The notes beneath the pieces are model-generated. The model made no database searches. It had not been told where the DNA came from and saw nothing but the letters and a program-made list of their open reading frames with translations. DNA of 64,000 bases, taken from positions 33,088-97,087 of the forward strand of contig NZ_KE384180.1 in NCBI RefSeq assembly GCF_000424385.1. The letters are read 5' to 3'. The first letter of the stretch is position 1, and each line of letters opens with the position of its first letter. The DNA is from Butyrivibrio sp. LC3010 (GTDB lineage Bacteria > Bacillota > Clostridia > Lachnospirales > Lachnospiraceae). The position numbers and the translations under genes are program-made. Positions 8,227-16,161 of the stretch are shown in pieces.

Positions 8227-9609
8227 ATGAGTGAAGAGAAAAAAATCCCGTACAAAATCTATTTAAGCGAAGATGAGATTCCAAAGCAATGGTACAACGT
8301 AAGATCGGACATGAAGAATAAACCGGCTCCGCTTCTTAATCCCGGGACTCTTAAGCCGATGGGCTTTGAAGATCTGCGACCTGTTTTTTGCGATGAGCTT
8401 ATTAAGCAGGAACTAGATGATACAACACCTTATGTTGATATCCCGCAGGAAGTTCAGGATTTCTATAAAATGTACAGACCTTCACCACTTGTAAGGGCTT
8501 ACTGTCTCGAAAAGGCACTTGGAACACCTGCAAAGATTTACTACAAGTTTGAGGGGAACAACACAAGTGGAAGCCATAAACTTAATTCTGCAATCGTTCA
8601 GGCTTACTACGCAAAGAAGCAGGGACTTAAGGGCGTGACAACCGAGACCGGAGCAGGCCAGTGGGGAACAGCTCTTTCAATGGCATCCGCATATCTTGGA
8701 ATCGACTGCAAGGTATACATGGTTAAAGTTTCCTATGAACAGAAGCCCTTTAGACGAGAGGTTATGCGCACCTATGGCGCCAGCGTAACGCCTTCACCTT
8801 CCATGGAGACCGAGATTGGTAAAAAAATCAACGCCGAACATCTCGGAACAACCGGCTCTCTTGGATGTGCAATTTCAGAGGCTGTTGAGGTAGCGACTAA
8901 GACCGAAGGATACAGATATGTTCTTGGAAGCGTACTTAATCAGGTTCTTCTCCATCAGACAGTTATCGGTCTTGAAGCAAAGGCTGCACTTGATAAGTAT
9001 GGAGTTACCCCTGACATAATCATCGGATGTGCAGGTGGCGGATCAAACCTTGGCGGACTTATTTCTCCGTTTATGGGAGAAAAGCTTCGCGGTGAAAAGG
9101 ACTACAGAATCATCGCAGTAGAGCCCGCAAGCTGTCCCAGCTTTACAAGAGGTAAATTCGCATACGACTTCTGCGACACAGGAATGGTTTGTCCTCTTGC
9201 TAAGATGTATACACTTGGAAGCAACTTCATTCCTTCAGCTAACCATGCAGGTGGACTTAGATATCACGGCATGAGCCCGATTCTGTCACAGCTTTATCAT
9301 GATGGATATCTGGAAGCAGTAACCGCAGAACAGACAGCTGTATTTGAAGCAGCTCAGAGGTTCGCAAGAGTTGAGGGTATTCTTCCTGCTCCTGAGAGCT
9401 CCCACGCAATCAAGGTTGCTATTGATGAGGCACTTAAGTGCAAGGAGACCGGAGAGGAAAAGACAATTCTCTTTGGCCTTACAGGAACAGGCTACTTCGA
9501 TATGGTTGCTTATCAGAAGTTCAACGACGGCGATATGACAGATTACATACCGACGGACGAAGAGCTTGAAAAGAGCTTTGCAACACTTCCCAAGGTAGAG
9601 GGAATCTAA
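8227..9609 (+). CDS. trpB: TrpB-like pyridoxal-phosphate tryptophan synthase beta chain (TrpB2 type)
   Basis: Catalyses formation of tryptophan from indole and serine using PLP. The length (460 aa), the N-terminal extension and the sequence class match the TrpB2 subfamily, which lacks residues for tight coupling to TrpA. The PLP lysine is K118 in GSHKLN, preceded by KFEGNNTSGS; the glycine loop CAGGGSNLGG near residue 270 binds the cofactor phosphate. No trpA or other trp gene is adjacent. The gene is monocistronic between its Trp T-box and a terminator, so it probably salvages indole, from rumen neighbours or an internal source, when tryptophan is scarce (inference). AAGGA lies eight bases before the start. 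Confidence 0.9.
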   Translation: MSEEKKIPYKIYLSEDEIPKQWYNVRSDMKNKPAPLLNPGTLKPMGFEDLRPVFCDELIKQELDDTTPYVDIPQEVQDFYKMYRPSPLVRAYCLEKALGTPAKIYYKFEGNNTSGSHKLNSAIVQAYYAKKQGLKGVTTETGAGQWGTALSMASAYLGIDCKVYMVKVSYEQKPFRREVMRTYGASVTPSPSMETEIGKKINAEHLGTTGSLGCAISEAVEVATKTEGYRYVLGSVLNQVLLHQTVIGLEAKAALDKYGVTPDIIIGCAGGGSNLGGLISPFMGEKLRGEKDYRIIAVEPASCPSFTRGKFAYDFCDTGMVCPLAKMYTLGSNFIPSANHAGGLRYHGMSPILSQLYHDGYLEAVTAEQTAVFEAAQRFARVEGILPAPESSHAIKVAIDEALKCKETGEEKTILFGLTGTGYFDMVAYQKFNDGDMTDYIPTDEELEKSFATLPKVEGI

Positions 9610-9628
9610 TTTAATCCGTAAATTCAGG

Positions 9629-9669
9629 ACATGGGCTGTTGTACTATAGTGCTACAGTCCATGTTTTTA
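9629..9669 (+). terminator. intrinsic terminator after trpB
   Basis: The arms ACATGGGCTGT and ACAGTCCATGT form an 11-bp hairpin with one wobble, followed by TTTTTAT. It lies 20 bp after the stop. Confidence 0.7.
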
Positions 9670-9826
9670 TAATGAAGACAAGCATGTTCTCTTTTTTTCC
9701 GGTTTTAAGTTGAGCCCTTTTCAACTGAGCGTTGTTTGTAAAGCTATATTACAAAGGCTATGATTAGGCTACAAAGGAAATAACCGATCGGAAAACCCTT
9801 GAAAACTTAATTTTTGGAGGCTAATC

Positions 9827-10867
9827 ATGAGTACAAATCTTGGGAAAAATATTAAGACTTTTCGTAAAAATAAAGGATTCACACAGGAAGAATTGGCAGG
9901 GCTTTTAAGCGTGACACCGCAGGCTGTCAGCAAGTGGGAGTCTGAATCCGGCTATCCTGATGTATCGATGATTATTCCACTGGCTAAGGTGCTTGGAGTA
10001 AGCACGGACGCGCTGCTTGGGTATGACAATATATCTGAGATTGAAGTGCAGACAGCCAGGATACAGGAGGCAGTTGATGCCATGAAGGATGATGAGGACA
10101 GAGCCGGAAGTACTCTTAAAATCTGTGAATACCTTTCAGCAGAGACAAATCTCAATCCCTCTAATTTTGAAATCATAAAGGATTTTGCGCAGGAAGCAGC
10201 GAGCCTAAGCATGTATGCGGATCCGGTTCTGCATAATTACTATGAAGGGCAGGATGAGAGAATAGATAAAATCCTCAAAGACGCAATAAGGAAAGGTGCA
10301 TATCTTATCAGCCATTGCGGAGACAAGATTCTGAAGGAAAAAACTCATTACGCACTTACCTGGATTTACATTCATACCAAAGATTTTGACAATGCGAGAG
10401 ATCACTTAGGAGTGCTACCCAGTCTTAAATCCAGCAGAATAAAAGAGAAAATCGATATGGAACTGGCATTCTTTGAGGGCGGCTTTGAGAAAATGAAGGG
10501 TGTTATAGCGGTCAATGAGAAACTCCTGTTCAACGTCCTTAGCGGAATACTTTACACCATATCCCTTAACTGTGGATGGTGGAGTGAAAAGGATGATGCT
10601 TTAAGAATCTGTAACTGGTGCGACGATGTCATTAAAGCCTACGGATCAAGAAAAGAAGCTGTTGATATGGGCGACTATCTCGCATTTAGAAGTGATGTCG
10701 CTTTTCATAAAATGGTTGCTTTTTACAAAGCCGGTGAGGGAGATAAGGCAGAGGAGGTATACGCCGCTTTATCAGAAGACATTAACCGGGCCGATGCTAC
10801 AGATGACCAGAAGATGGCTGCCAGGGACAGGATTGATGGAAATATTACCCATCACAAGCTTAGATAA
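9827..10867 (+). CDS. XRE-family transcriptional regulator with long C-terminal domain
   Basis: The first 65 residues are a Cro/CI-type helix-turn-helix (GKNIKTFRKNKGFTQEELAG, then SVTPQAVSKWESESGYP). The remaining 280 residues are helical, with a TPR-like texture typical of XRE regulators that sense small molecules or peptides. The length (346 aa) is usual for this Lachnospiraceae group. GGAGG lies before the ATG. It is transcribed alone, away from the minus-strand island. Targets are unknown. Confidence 0.82.
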   Translation: MSTNLGKNIKTFRKNKGFTQEELAGLLSVTPQAVSKWESESGYPDVSMIIPLAKVLGVSTDALLGYDNISEIEVQTARIQEAVDAMKDDEDRAGSTLKICEYLSAETNLNPSNFEIIKDFAQEAASLSMYADPVLHNYYEGQDERIDKILKDAIRKGAYLISHCGDKILKEKTHYALTWIYIHTKDFDNARDHLGVLPSLKSSRIKEKIDMELAFFEGGFEKMKGVIAVNEKLLFNVLSGILYTISLNCGWWSEKDDALRICNWCDDVIKAYGSRKEAVDMGDYLAFRSDVAFHKMVAFYKAGEGDKAEEVYAALSEDINRADATDDQKMAARDRIDGNITHHKLR

Positions 10868-10932
10868 AGATTGTCAAATCACGTACTTTATATTTCTACA
10901 AGTTTCAAAGCCATAATAATAATAATAAAAAT

Positions 10933-10975
10933 CCCCTTAAGAGACTTAAAGTATTTCCATTGTCTACTTAAGGGG
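10933..10975 (-). terminator. intrinsic terminator
   Basis: The arms CCCCTTAAG(AGAC) and (GTCT)A-CTTAAGGGG form a strong hairpin. On the minus strand it is followed by ATTTTTATTATT, so it best serves the GNAT gene ending at 11137. It also lies 65 bp after the XRE gene and may act in both directions. Apart from this hairpin I see nothing in 10868-11136. Confidence 0.55.
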
Positions 10976-11136
10976 AATCATATCATAATCCATGCTCTTT
11001 TTTCTTATGTCAGCTTTCCGATTTTCTCATACCAACATAATGCCAAGGCAATTCTTATGAATAAATAAAAGTCAACAGTATTATTCTCGTTTATAAAATT
11101 CGCTTCTTGGTCTACTCATTGGTAATTGGTTTCATT

Positions 11137-11580
11137 TTATTTCTTCATCAGATATCTGCTACCATCATCCCTGAATATCTTATATCCAAGTTTTTCATAT
11201 AACCTGAACGCTTCAGTATTTGATTTTTCCACATGAAAAAGGATATTCTCCACACCCTTCTTCTTGGCGTAATTTTCAGCCTCATGAATCAAAGCGGAAC
11301 CTATCCCCTGGCTGCGGTACTTCTCTGTAACCGACAAGTCATCAAGATAAACAAAATCTTCTTCGTCCTCTCGATGAACTTCCACACCCAGGAACGCAAT
11401 AACGCCATTATCCTCAGATACAAAAATAACATCCTCGCCATCTGTCCAATACTTGTCCAGATACCCCGGCTCATAATCCTGTACATCTTCTGTATGATAA
11501 ATAGTTTGCAACATCTCTATGAACAATTCGCGTATTCTCTGCTCATCTTCCGAAACCGCTTTTCTGATTTTGTATCCCAT
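11137..11580 (-). CDS. GNAT-family N-acetyltransferase
   Basis: Single-domain acetyl-CoA-dependent acetyltransferase of 147 aa. Motif A for CoA binding is RSQGIGSALIHEAENYA around residue 95, followed by the motif B region (NTEAFRLYEKLGYK) near the end. The acceptor substrate cannot be predicted. It is the leftmost intact gene of the minus-strand accessory island. Confidence 0.85.
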   Translation of the reverse strand: MGYKIRKAVSEDEQRIRELFIEMLQTIYHTEDVQDYEPGYLDKYWTDGEDVIFVSEDNGVIAFLGVEVHREDEEDFVYLDDLSVTEKYRSQGIGSALIHEAENYAKKKGVENILFHVEKSNTEAFRLYEKLGYKIFRDDGSRYLMKK

Positions 11581-11589
11581 GACTTATAC

Positions 11590-12024
11590 CTCTGATTCCT
11601 CCGCATTCACTTACGATTTCCTCAAACGCCGCTGCATAGCACTCCTCAGGGATCATGGGCCAGTTGCACTCGCCGTATTTCTCATAGTGATTGGGAGGCT
11701 GTTAAAAAACTCAACATCCTCTTTAGTAAGGTGCTTATGCGCATACCTAAGTATTCCTATGGTACTGGGATATGCGTCCCATTCCGGGTAGTCTTCACCA
11801 AGCTCATCTATCTGATAGTTTTCCTTGTTTCCTCTTAAAAAATAGCAAGTATGACTATCACGCAGATCATAGAGCATTTTCATGGTCTCTTCTATTCCCG
11901 GAAACTCTCCGGTGTAGTCGCCCAAAAAACAATATGCATCTATGTCCTTACTCTCTAGAAAATTTAAACACTCTCTGAGTGCAATATGATTTCCATGAAT
12001 GTCTGATAAAACTGCAATATTCAT
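11590..12024 (-). pseudogene. metallophosphoesterase with internal deletion
   Basis: The first ~115 codons are the N-terminus of a calcineurin-like phosphoesterase (SDIHGN with metal-binding Asp and His, then FLGDYTGEFPG and FLRGNKE). The frame then runs into NTASATGP and stops at 11653. In another frame, immediately after, comes a plausible family C-terminus (ECNWPMIPEECYAAAFEEI). The family is normally about 250-280 aa, so roughly 100 central residues with the second set of metal-binding histidines are missing. An internal deletion with frameshift is the simplest reading. The product should be inactive. Confidence 0.65.
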
Positions 12025-12035
12025 ACAGCCTCCAA

Positions 12036-12500
12036 TTATTCAAACCACTTTGCCTTCATCACAAAATTCGCAGCTGTATAATATCCGGCTTTTCCATAGT
12101 ACTTTTCATGCATCTCGTCATTTACTGCCTGCAGTTCTACGCAAGATGCGCCCTTTTCTTTAGCGCGCTGTTCCAATTCATTTAATAAAAAGCTGCCAAG
12201 TCCCTGATTCTGAAAATCCTTGGCAATGACTATCTCTTCCAGCGTATAACCCACAATATCGTCATACTGCTTGAAAAAACCCATTACAAAGCCAATCACC
12301 TGATCATCCTTTTCCAAAACCAGGCCGTAAGAATCTTCCATTGAAAGAACCTGATGGATTCTTTTTCCTGCAGTAGTTTCTGTCCAGCAGCCATCTTCAT
12401 TTTCATTGTAATAAGTGATATACAGCGGCAAAACGCTAGGTATATCATCAATCTTTATTTCCCTTATCTGTTTTTCAGCTTCTAATCTTGTAGGTAACAT
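12036..12500 (-). CDS. GNAT-family N-acetyltransferase
   Basis: Acetyl-CoA-dependent acetyltransferase of 154 aa. Motif A is QNQGLGSFLLNELEQRA, followed by KGASCVELQAV and the AGYY-containing motif B. Residues 1-12 precede the IREIKIDDIPSVLPLY domain start. It lies 11 bp upstream of the broken phosphoesterase, on the same strand. Substrate unknown. Confidence 0.85.
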   Translation of the reverse strand: MLPTRLEAEKQIREIKIDDIPSVLPLYITYYNENEDGCWTETTAGKRIHQVLSMEDSYGLVLEKDDQVIGFVMGFFKQYDDIVGYTLEEIVIAKDFQNQGLGSFLLNELEQRAKEKGASCVELQAVNDEMHEKYYGKAGYYTAANFVMKAKWFE

Positions 12501-12559
12501 AACTCTCCTTAACTATTATTCCTTCTATCCCGCCATGAATGCCTTCTACATCCGTTTTC

Positions 12560-13360
12560 TTATGATTTATCAATACTCATGATCCTGGTCTTCAATAGAC
12601 GCTTTCTTAAACTATTATCAAAATAGTAGATATTCTCGATCTCTCTATTAGCCACAACGCAGCTATCATCCCAGCCATAACGCCTGCACAGAGCCTTATT
12701 AAAACCATAATGGGAAATGGGTTTATCCTCAGAAACATTTATAATTCCAACATAATCCCCGGTGGCAAGTTCAATTACGGCATCTGCCAGCTCATTCACC
12801 TCAACTATGCTAAATAGAATGTTGTCAGCCCTGACGTACTGCTGCCCTAAGTCCACATGCTCTTTTAACTTGCAGCTCCTTACATCCATCTCGCCGTAAG
12901 GATTGATCCCATATATGCTGCCTGGGCGGACAATGCAGTAATCCCGCATCTTTCTTATGACATTCTCGGACTTTATCTTGCCGTTAAAATAGTGATGGTT
13001 GTACATCTCTTCTGACCTTAGAAAAGGTGTCACATCCTCGGTCATATTCTTTTCATAGGCTACTGAAGTAGAGATAAAAATAAACCTCGTATCTCCGATT
13101 GCATCCCGCAGCGCAGGCATTACCTTTTCTGCTATTTCCTCTTCTGCGTCATGGTTCATAACTGTCCAGATGATGACATCGGGAGCAAAATCACGCACAA
13201 TCTCAAGTAGTCTTTGAGAGTCCATAACATCAAGCTCTGCAAAATCATCCTGCTTTTTATGCTGACTGTATGTGCCAAGCACCTCAGCGCCTGCATTTTT
13301 TAATTTGTAATATATAGTTCCACCAAGAAATCCACTGGCTCCTATTATCATGGCCTTCAT
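12560..13360 (-). CDS. NAD(P)-dependent sugar-nucleotide reductase/epimerase-like protein
   Basis: Extended short-chain dehydrogenase of 266 aa related to RmlD/epimerase proteins. The N-terminal IGASGFLGGTIYY is the Rossmann glycine motif; FIFISTSVAYEKN and the YFNGK tetrad carry the catalytic Ser/Tyr/Lys pattern, and RPGSIYGINPYGE is typical. The start overlaps the upstream methyltransferase stop by four bases, so the pair forms a coupled operon. A role in modifying a sugar or small molecule together with methylation is plausible but not shown. Confidence 0.8.
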   Translation of the reverse strand: MKAMIIGASGFLGGTIYYKLKNAGAEVLGTYSQHKKQDDFAELDVMDSQRLLEIVRDFAPDVIIWTVMNHDAEEEIAEKVMPALRDAIGDTRFIFISTSVAYEKNMTEDVTPFLRSEEMYNHHYFNGKIKSENVIRKMRDYCIVRPGSIYGINPYGEMDVRSCKLKEHVDLGQQYVRADNILFSIVEVNELADAVIELATGDYVGIINVSEDKPISHYGFNKALCRRYGWDDSCVVANREIENIYYFDNSLRKRLLKTRIMSIDKS

Positions 13361-14169
13361 ACTCTTCCTCCAAAATTACGCACGCCTTTTGCTATGAACA
13401 TGCCATATTCCTTTGGCAGATCAATAGCTCCGTCCACCGCATGCTCTTTTAATATCCAAGCGATCCTATCCACAGGAATATCCATTATCGTCTTAAAAGA
13501 TGCAAGGCTGCACAGATAATCAACAAGGTCCTCTATATCTGTCACATGAAGTGAATCCCCGTAAATTCTTCCTTCCACATCTGCAAAAGCCTTTTTCAGC
13601 ATGTCGCCGCCATTTTTCATAGTGAAGTTATGGTTTGGATTAAAGCTCTCGCCCCCAAGTTCAAACCACTTAGCAAGTATGTCTGTAAAGTTATTTTCCC
13701 CAAGCGTCGCCGTATAAAAAACTCCGTCGTCCTTCAAAACTCTTCGAACTTCGCTGATTCCTTTCATGATATCCGGCACGTGGTACAGCATGGAATTTGC
13801 TATAACCACATCAAAAGAGTCATCTTCGAAGGGGAGGTCCTGTATATCAGCCTGTTTGTACTCCAGATTTTTTCTCTCTCCAAGATTTCCTTTTGCTGTA
13901 GCAAGCATTCCTTCCGAAAAGTCGGTTAAAACAAACTTGCCAAACTTATCCACAAGTTCATCCCTTCCCATCCACAAACTTCCTGTGCCGCAGCCAAGTT
14001 CCAGCACCTTCATGGCTTCAGCTATTTCATAATTTGACACTATCCAATTTCCGTATCCCAGCTTATTTGTGGAATATTTATCGTGAAAAGATAACCTGGT
14101 ATCTAATCCTTTTGATGTGGCATACTGCGCCTTTACTGCTTCTGAATCATTTGAACTTCCTATCTGCAT
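13357..14169 (-). CDS. class I SAM-dependent methyltransferase
   Basis: The SAM-binding motif I is VLELGCGTGSLW, with motif II/III sequence ADIQDLPFEDDSFDVVIANS and the UbiE-like LYHVPDI. The start at 14169 (MQIGSSNDSE, 270 aa) is chosen because AGGAGG lies eight bases upstream; an upstream ATG at 14241 would add 24 residues unlike the family. It overlaps the reductase downstream. Methyl acceptor unknown. Confidence 0.85.
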   Translation of the reverse strand: MQIGSSNDSEAVKAQYATSKGLDTRLSFHDKYSTNKLGYGNWIVSNYEIAEAMKVLELGCGTGSLWMGRDELVDKFGKFVLTDFSEGMLATAKGNLGERKNLEYKQADIQDLPFEDDSFDVVIANSMLYHVPDIMKGISEVRRVLKDDGVFYTATLGENNFTDILAKWFELGGESFNPNHNFTMKNGGDMLKKAFADVEGRIYGDSLHVTDIEDLVDYLCSLASFKTIMDIPVDRIAWILKEHAVDGAIDLPKEYGMFIAKGVRNFGGRV

Positions 14170-14228
14170 TGTGTAATCCTCCTGTTGTTTCGTTTTTTCA
14201 AATGATAAAGGCTGCCCCAAGGGCAAAG

Positions 14229-14582
14229 TCAATAACAACAATTGTACCTTGAAAATATCAAAATCAGTTTTTGGAACAAAGAAAGCCTTAGTAGGCTATC
14301 CAGGTTCATTGAAATGATTGACAATACTATTGAGCTGCGTGTGGTATCCTCACGCTTTGTCATAATCAGACCCAGTCCATGACTGTGCTTTGATAATCCA
14401 AATATACGCCGGGCTTCGATTCTGTCTACGCTATCAATGTACTCTGTTCGCTTATCGATAACTGTGTCCTTACCTGGGCGCCCTAGAGCTGGGCCAGCAA
14501 GTCTTATTCCAAGATCCTTGCAGTAAGCAAGATTGATTCTGTTTCGGTATCTTATACATGGGATTCTCCGCGAAAAGTGCAA
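14229..14582 (-). pseudogene. C-terminal remnant of an IS5/IS1182-like transposase
   Basis: The sequence RINLAYCKDLGIRL, DKRTEYIDSVDRIEARRIFG and GLIMTKREDTTRSS followed by a hydrophobic MNLDSLLR tail is the C-terminus of a DDE transposase, including the region with the third catalytic residue (D/E in DSVDRIEARR, Y-R-E-K type). Only about 115 codons remain; the N-terminus with the first two catalytic Asp is gone. I could not find terminal inverted repeats. It marks an old insertion near the left side of the accessory island. Confidence 0.72.
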
Positions 14583-14687
14583 GGTTTTTGAAGCAAAAGT
14601 AATGATCTCCTTGCATTTATTATCTCACGGATTGCCCGTAAAGTCAGTAAATATCAGTAGTTATTAATTATTGAGCACGCACCACTA

Positions 14688-14718
14688 AAAATTCCCCCGG
14701 AAATGCACTATTTCCGGG
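14688..14718 (-). terminator. intrinsic terminator
   Basis: A CCCGGAAAT-GCACT-ATTTCCGGG hairpin is followed by GGAATTTTT on the minus strand. It ends the small membrane-protein gene at 14761-14969. Confidence 0.7.
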
Positions 14719-14760
14719 AGGGTTCCATGTCTGAAGGATGCTTGCAATTTAATTACCGAC

Positions 14761-14969
14761 TCACTCTGTTTTAGATGAAGCTTTCCTGAATGCAATCTGT
14801 TTAAACAGATTGAAAATACCGCTTTTAACCGCATTATTATCATGATCAACCATCCTGTTCTTGGTAGCATCGCTATAGTTATTGCCAAGGCGTCTTGTAA
14901 TCGTCACATACATAAACACATTGACTATAAAAAAAACATAGCCATGAGAATAATAATGATCTTCTTCAT
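14761..14969 (-). pseudogene. small membrane protein, frameshifted in a homopolymer
   Basis: From the ATG at 14969, which has AAGGAG eight bases upstream, the frame gives MKKIIIILMAMFF and then stops at once after an eight-T run (14936-14929). If that run had one more T the reading would continue as IVNVFMYVTITRRLGNNYSD and end at 14761. The result is a roughly 70-aa protein with one N-terminal membrane helix and a basic cytosolic tail. The downstream part is open in the present sequence and ends before a terminator. Real slippage, mutation or sequence error cannot be separated here. Confidence 0.5.
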
Positions 14970-15075
14970 AGCCAGATCTCCTTGGAAACAAAATATTTGC
15001 TTTTTTGATTTTTTATGATATGATTCTATCTTAAAAATCATTTGTTTATTTTTTTTGTAAGAAACGAGTCATTAT

Positions 15076-15981
15076 ATGATAATAGTAGTACCAATAATTC
15101 TAATCATTTTATATCTTTTTGTCTGCGCAATACTTGCAAGATCTATGGGACTTGTTAAATGCATCGATCCCAGCATAGCATATCAGAAAGAAAATCGTAG
15201 ACATTTTCTGGATGGTTATAAGAACTGGAAAAAGGAAGAATATATAATTAAATCCTTTGACGGCTATGAGCTACATGCAACATATATTCCTTCAGCCATA
15301 CCTTCCAAAAAATACGTTATTCTGGTTCATTCATCAACTTATTGCAGAATTGGAGGAATCAAATATTTTAACATATTCCAAAAAATGGGATATAATGGTA
15401 TTCTCTTTGATCTTCGTGGGCATGGTGATAACAAAAAGTCTCCATCAACATGGGGCATCAAGGAAAGCAAGGATCTTCTTAGTGTGATAAATGATACAGT
15501 TAACCGTTTCGGGAATGATATCAAAATAGGCGTACACGGCGAGTGCCTTGGCGGTGTGACTGCTCTTACCGCTCTTAAGTATAATCCTCATATTTCTTTT
15601 GTTATCGCTGACAGCTGCTACAATTCACTTTATTCACTTCTTTGCAAGCTTGCTCAGCAGGTAGCACATGTATCACCTGTACTTTTTGATCCGGCGGAGA
15701 TTTTTTTCAAGCTTATGTTCGGATTCTCTTATAAAAACATTTTTACAAAAGACAGCCTTAAAGGCAATACAATTCCGGTATGCTTCATTCAAGGAGACAG
15801 TGATTGCGTTGTACCTGTAAATGATACTATGGAACTTGAGTCCGCAACCAAGGGCTATACAGAAATGCACATATTTGAAGGCGCAGATCATACTCGCAAT
15901 ATCCTTGTTGACGCAGAGCGTTATGAAGCAATAATCAAACACTTCTTGTACAGTGTCAAATGTCTGGAGCTTGCCGCTTAA
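15076..15981 (+). CDS. membrane-anchored alpha/beta hydrolase with Cys at the nucleophile
   Basis: A hydrolase of 301 aa with an N-terminal membrane helix (residues 1-22). The fold is clear: ILVHSSTYCR for the oxyanion region, GILFDLRGHGDNKKS, the nucleophile elbow HGECLGG, acid QGDSDCVVPV and His in FEGADHTRN. The elbow normally reads GxSxG; here position 157 is Cys (codon TGC). A Cys-His-Asp triad as in dienelactone hydrolase, or a non-hydrolytic role, are both possible. It is one of the few plus-strand genes in the island. Confidence 0.8.
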   Translation: MIIVVPIILIILYLFVCAILARSMGLVKCIDPSIAYQKENRRHFLDGYKNWKKEEYIIKSFDGYELHATYIPSAIPSKKYVILVHSSTYCRIGGIKYFNIFQKMGYNGILFDLRGHGDNKKSPSTWGIKESKDLLSVINDTVNRFGNDIKIGVHGECLGGVTALTALKYNPHISFVIADSCYNSLYSLLCKLAQQVAHVSPVLFDPAEIFFKLMFGFSYKNIFTKDSLKGNTIPVCFIQGDSDCVVPVNDTMELESATKGYTEMHIFEGADHTRNILVDAERYEAIIKHFLYSVKCLELAA

Positions 15982-15989
15982 TTATACAA

Positions 15990-16022
15990 GAGCTATCATA
16001 TCACCCTTGATAATGATAGCTC
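15990..16022 (+). terminator. hairpin after the alpha/beta hydrolase
   Basis: The arms GAGCTATCAT and ATGATAGCTC form a 10-bp hairpin just after the stop. There is no clear T-run, so termination is uncertain. Between here and 16162 I see only a short protein-like minus-strand stretch of unknown origin. Confidence 0.35.
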
Positions 16023-16161
16023 TGCCTGATGGTCTTCGGAAAACAAAATCTGTTTTTTATAGTCTTTTAAATCAATTTCAAACAGTAATCCAACTCCACA
16101 TCCTTACCTATATGATCGGGAGACCAGGGGATATAATAATCTACAGGTACCCCTTTCTTAT

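Noticed and set aside
14229..14582. Complete insertion sequence
   Set aside because: No N-terminal transposase part and no terminal inverted repeats were found around the stub.
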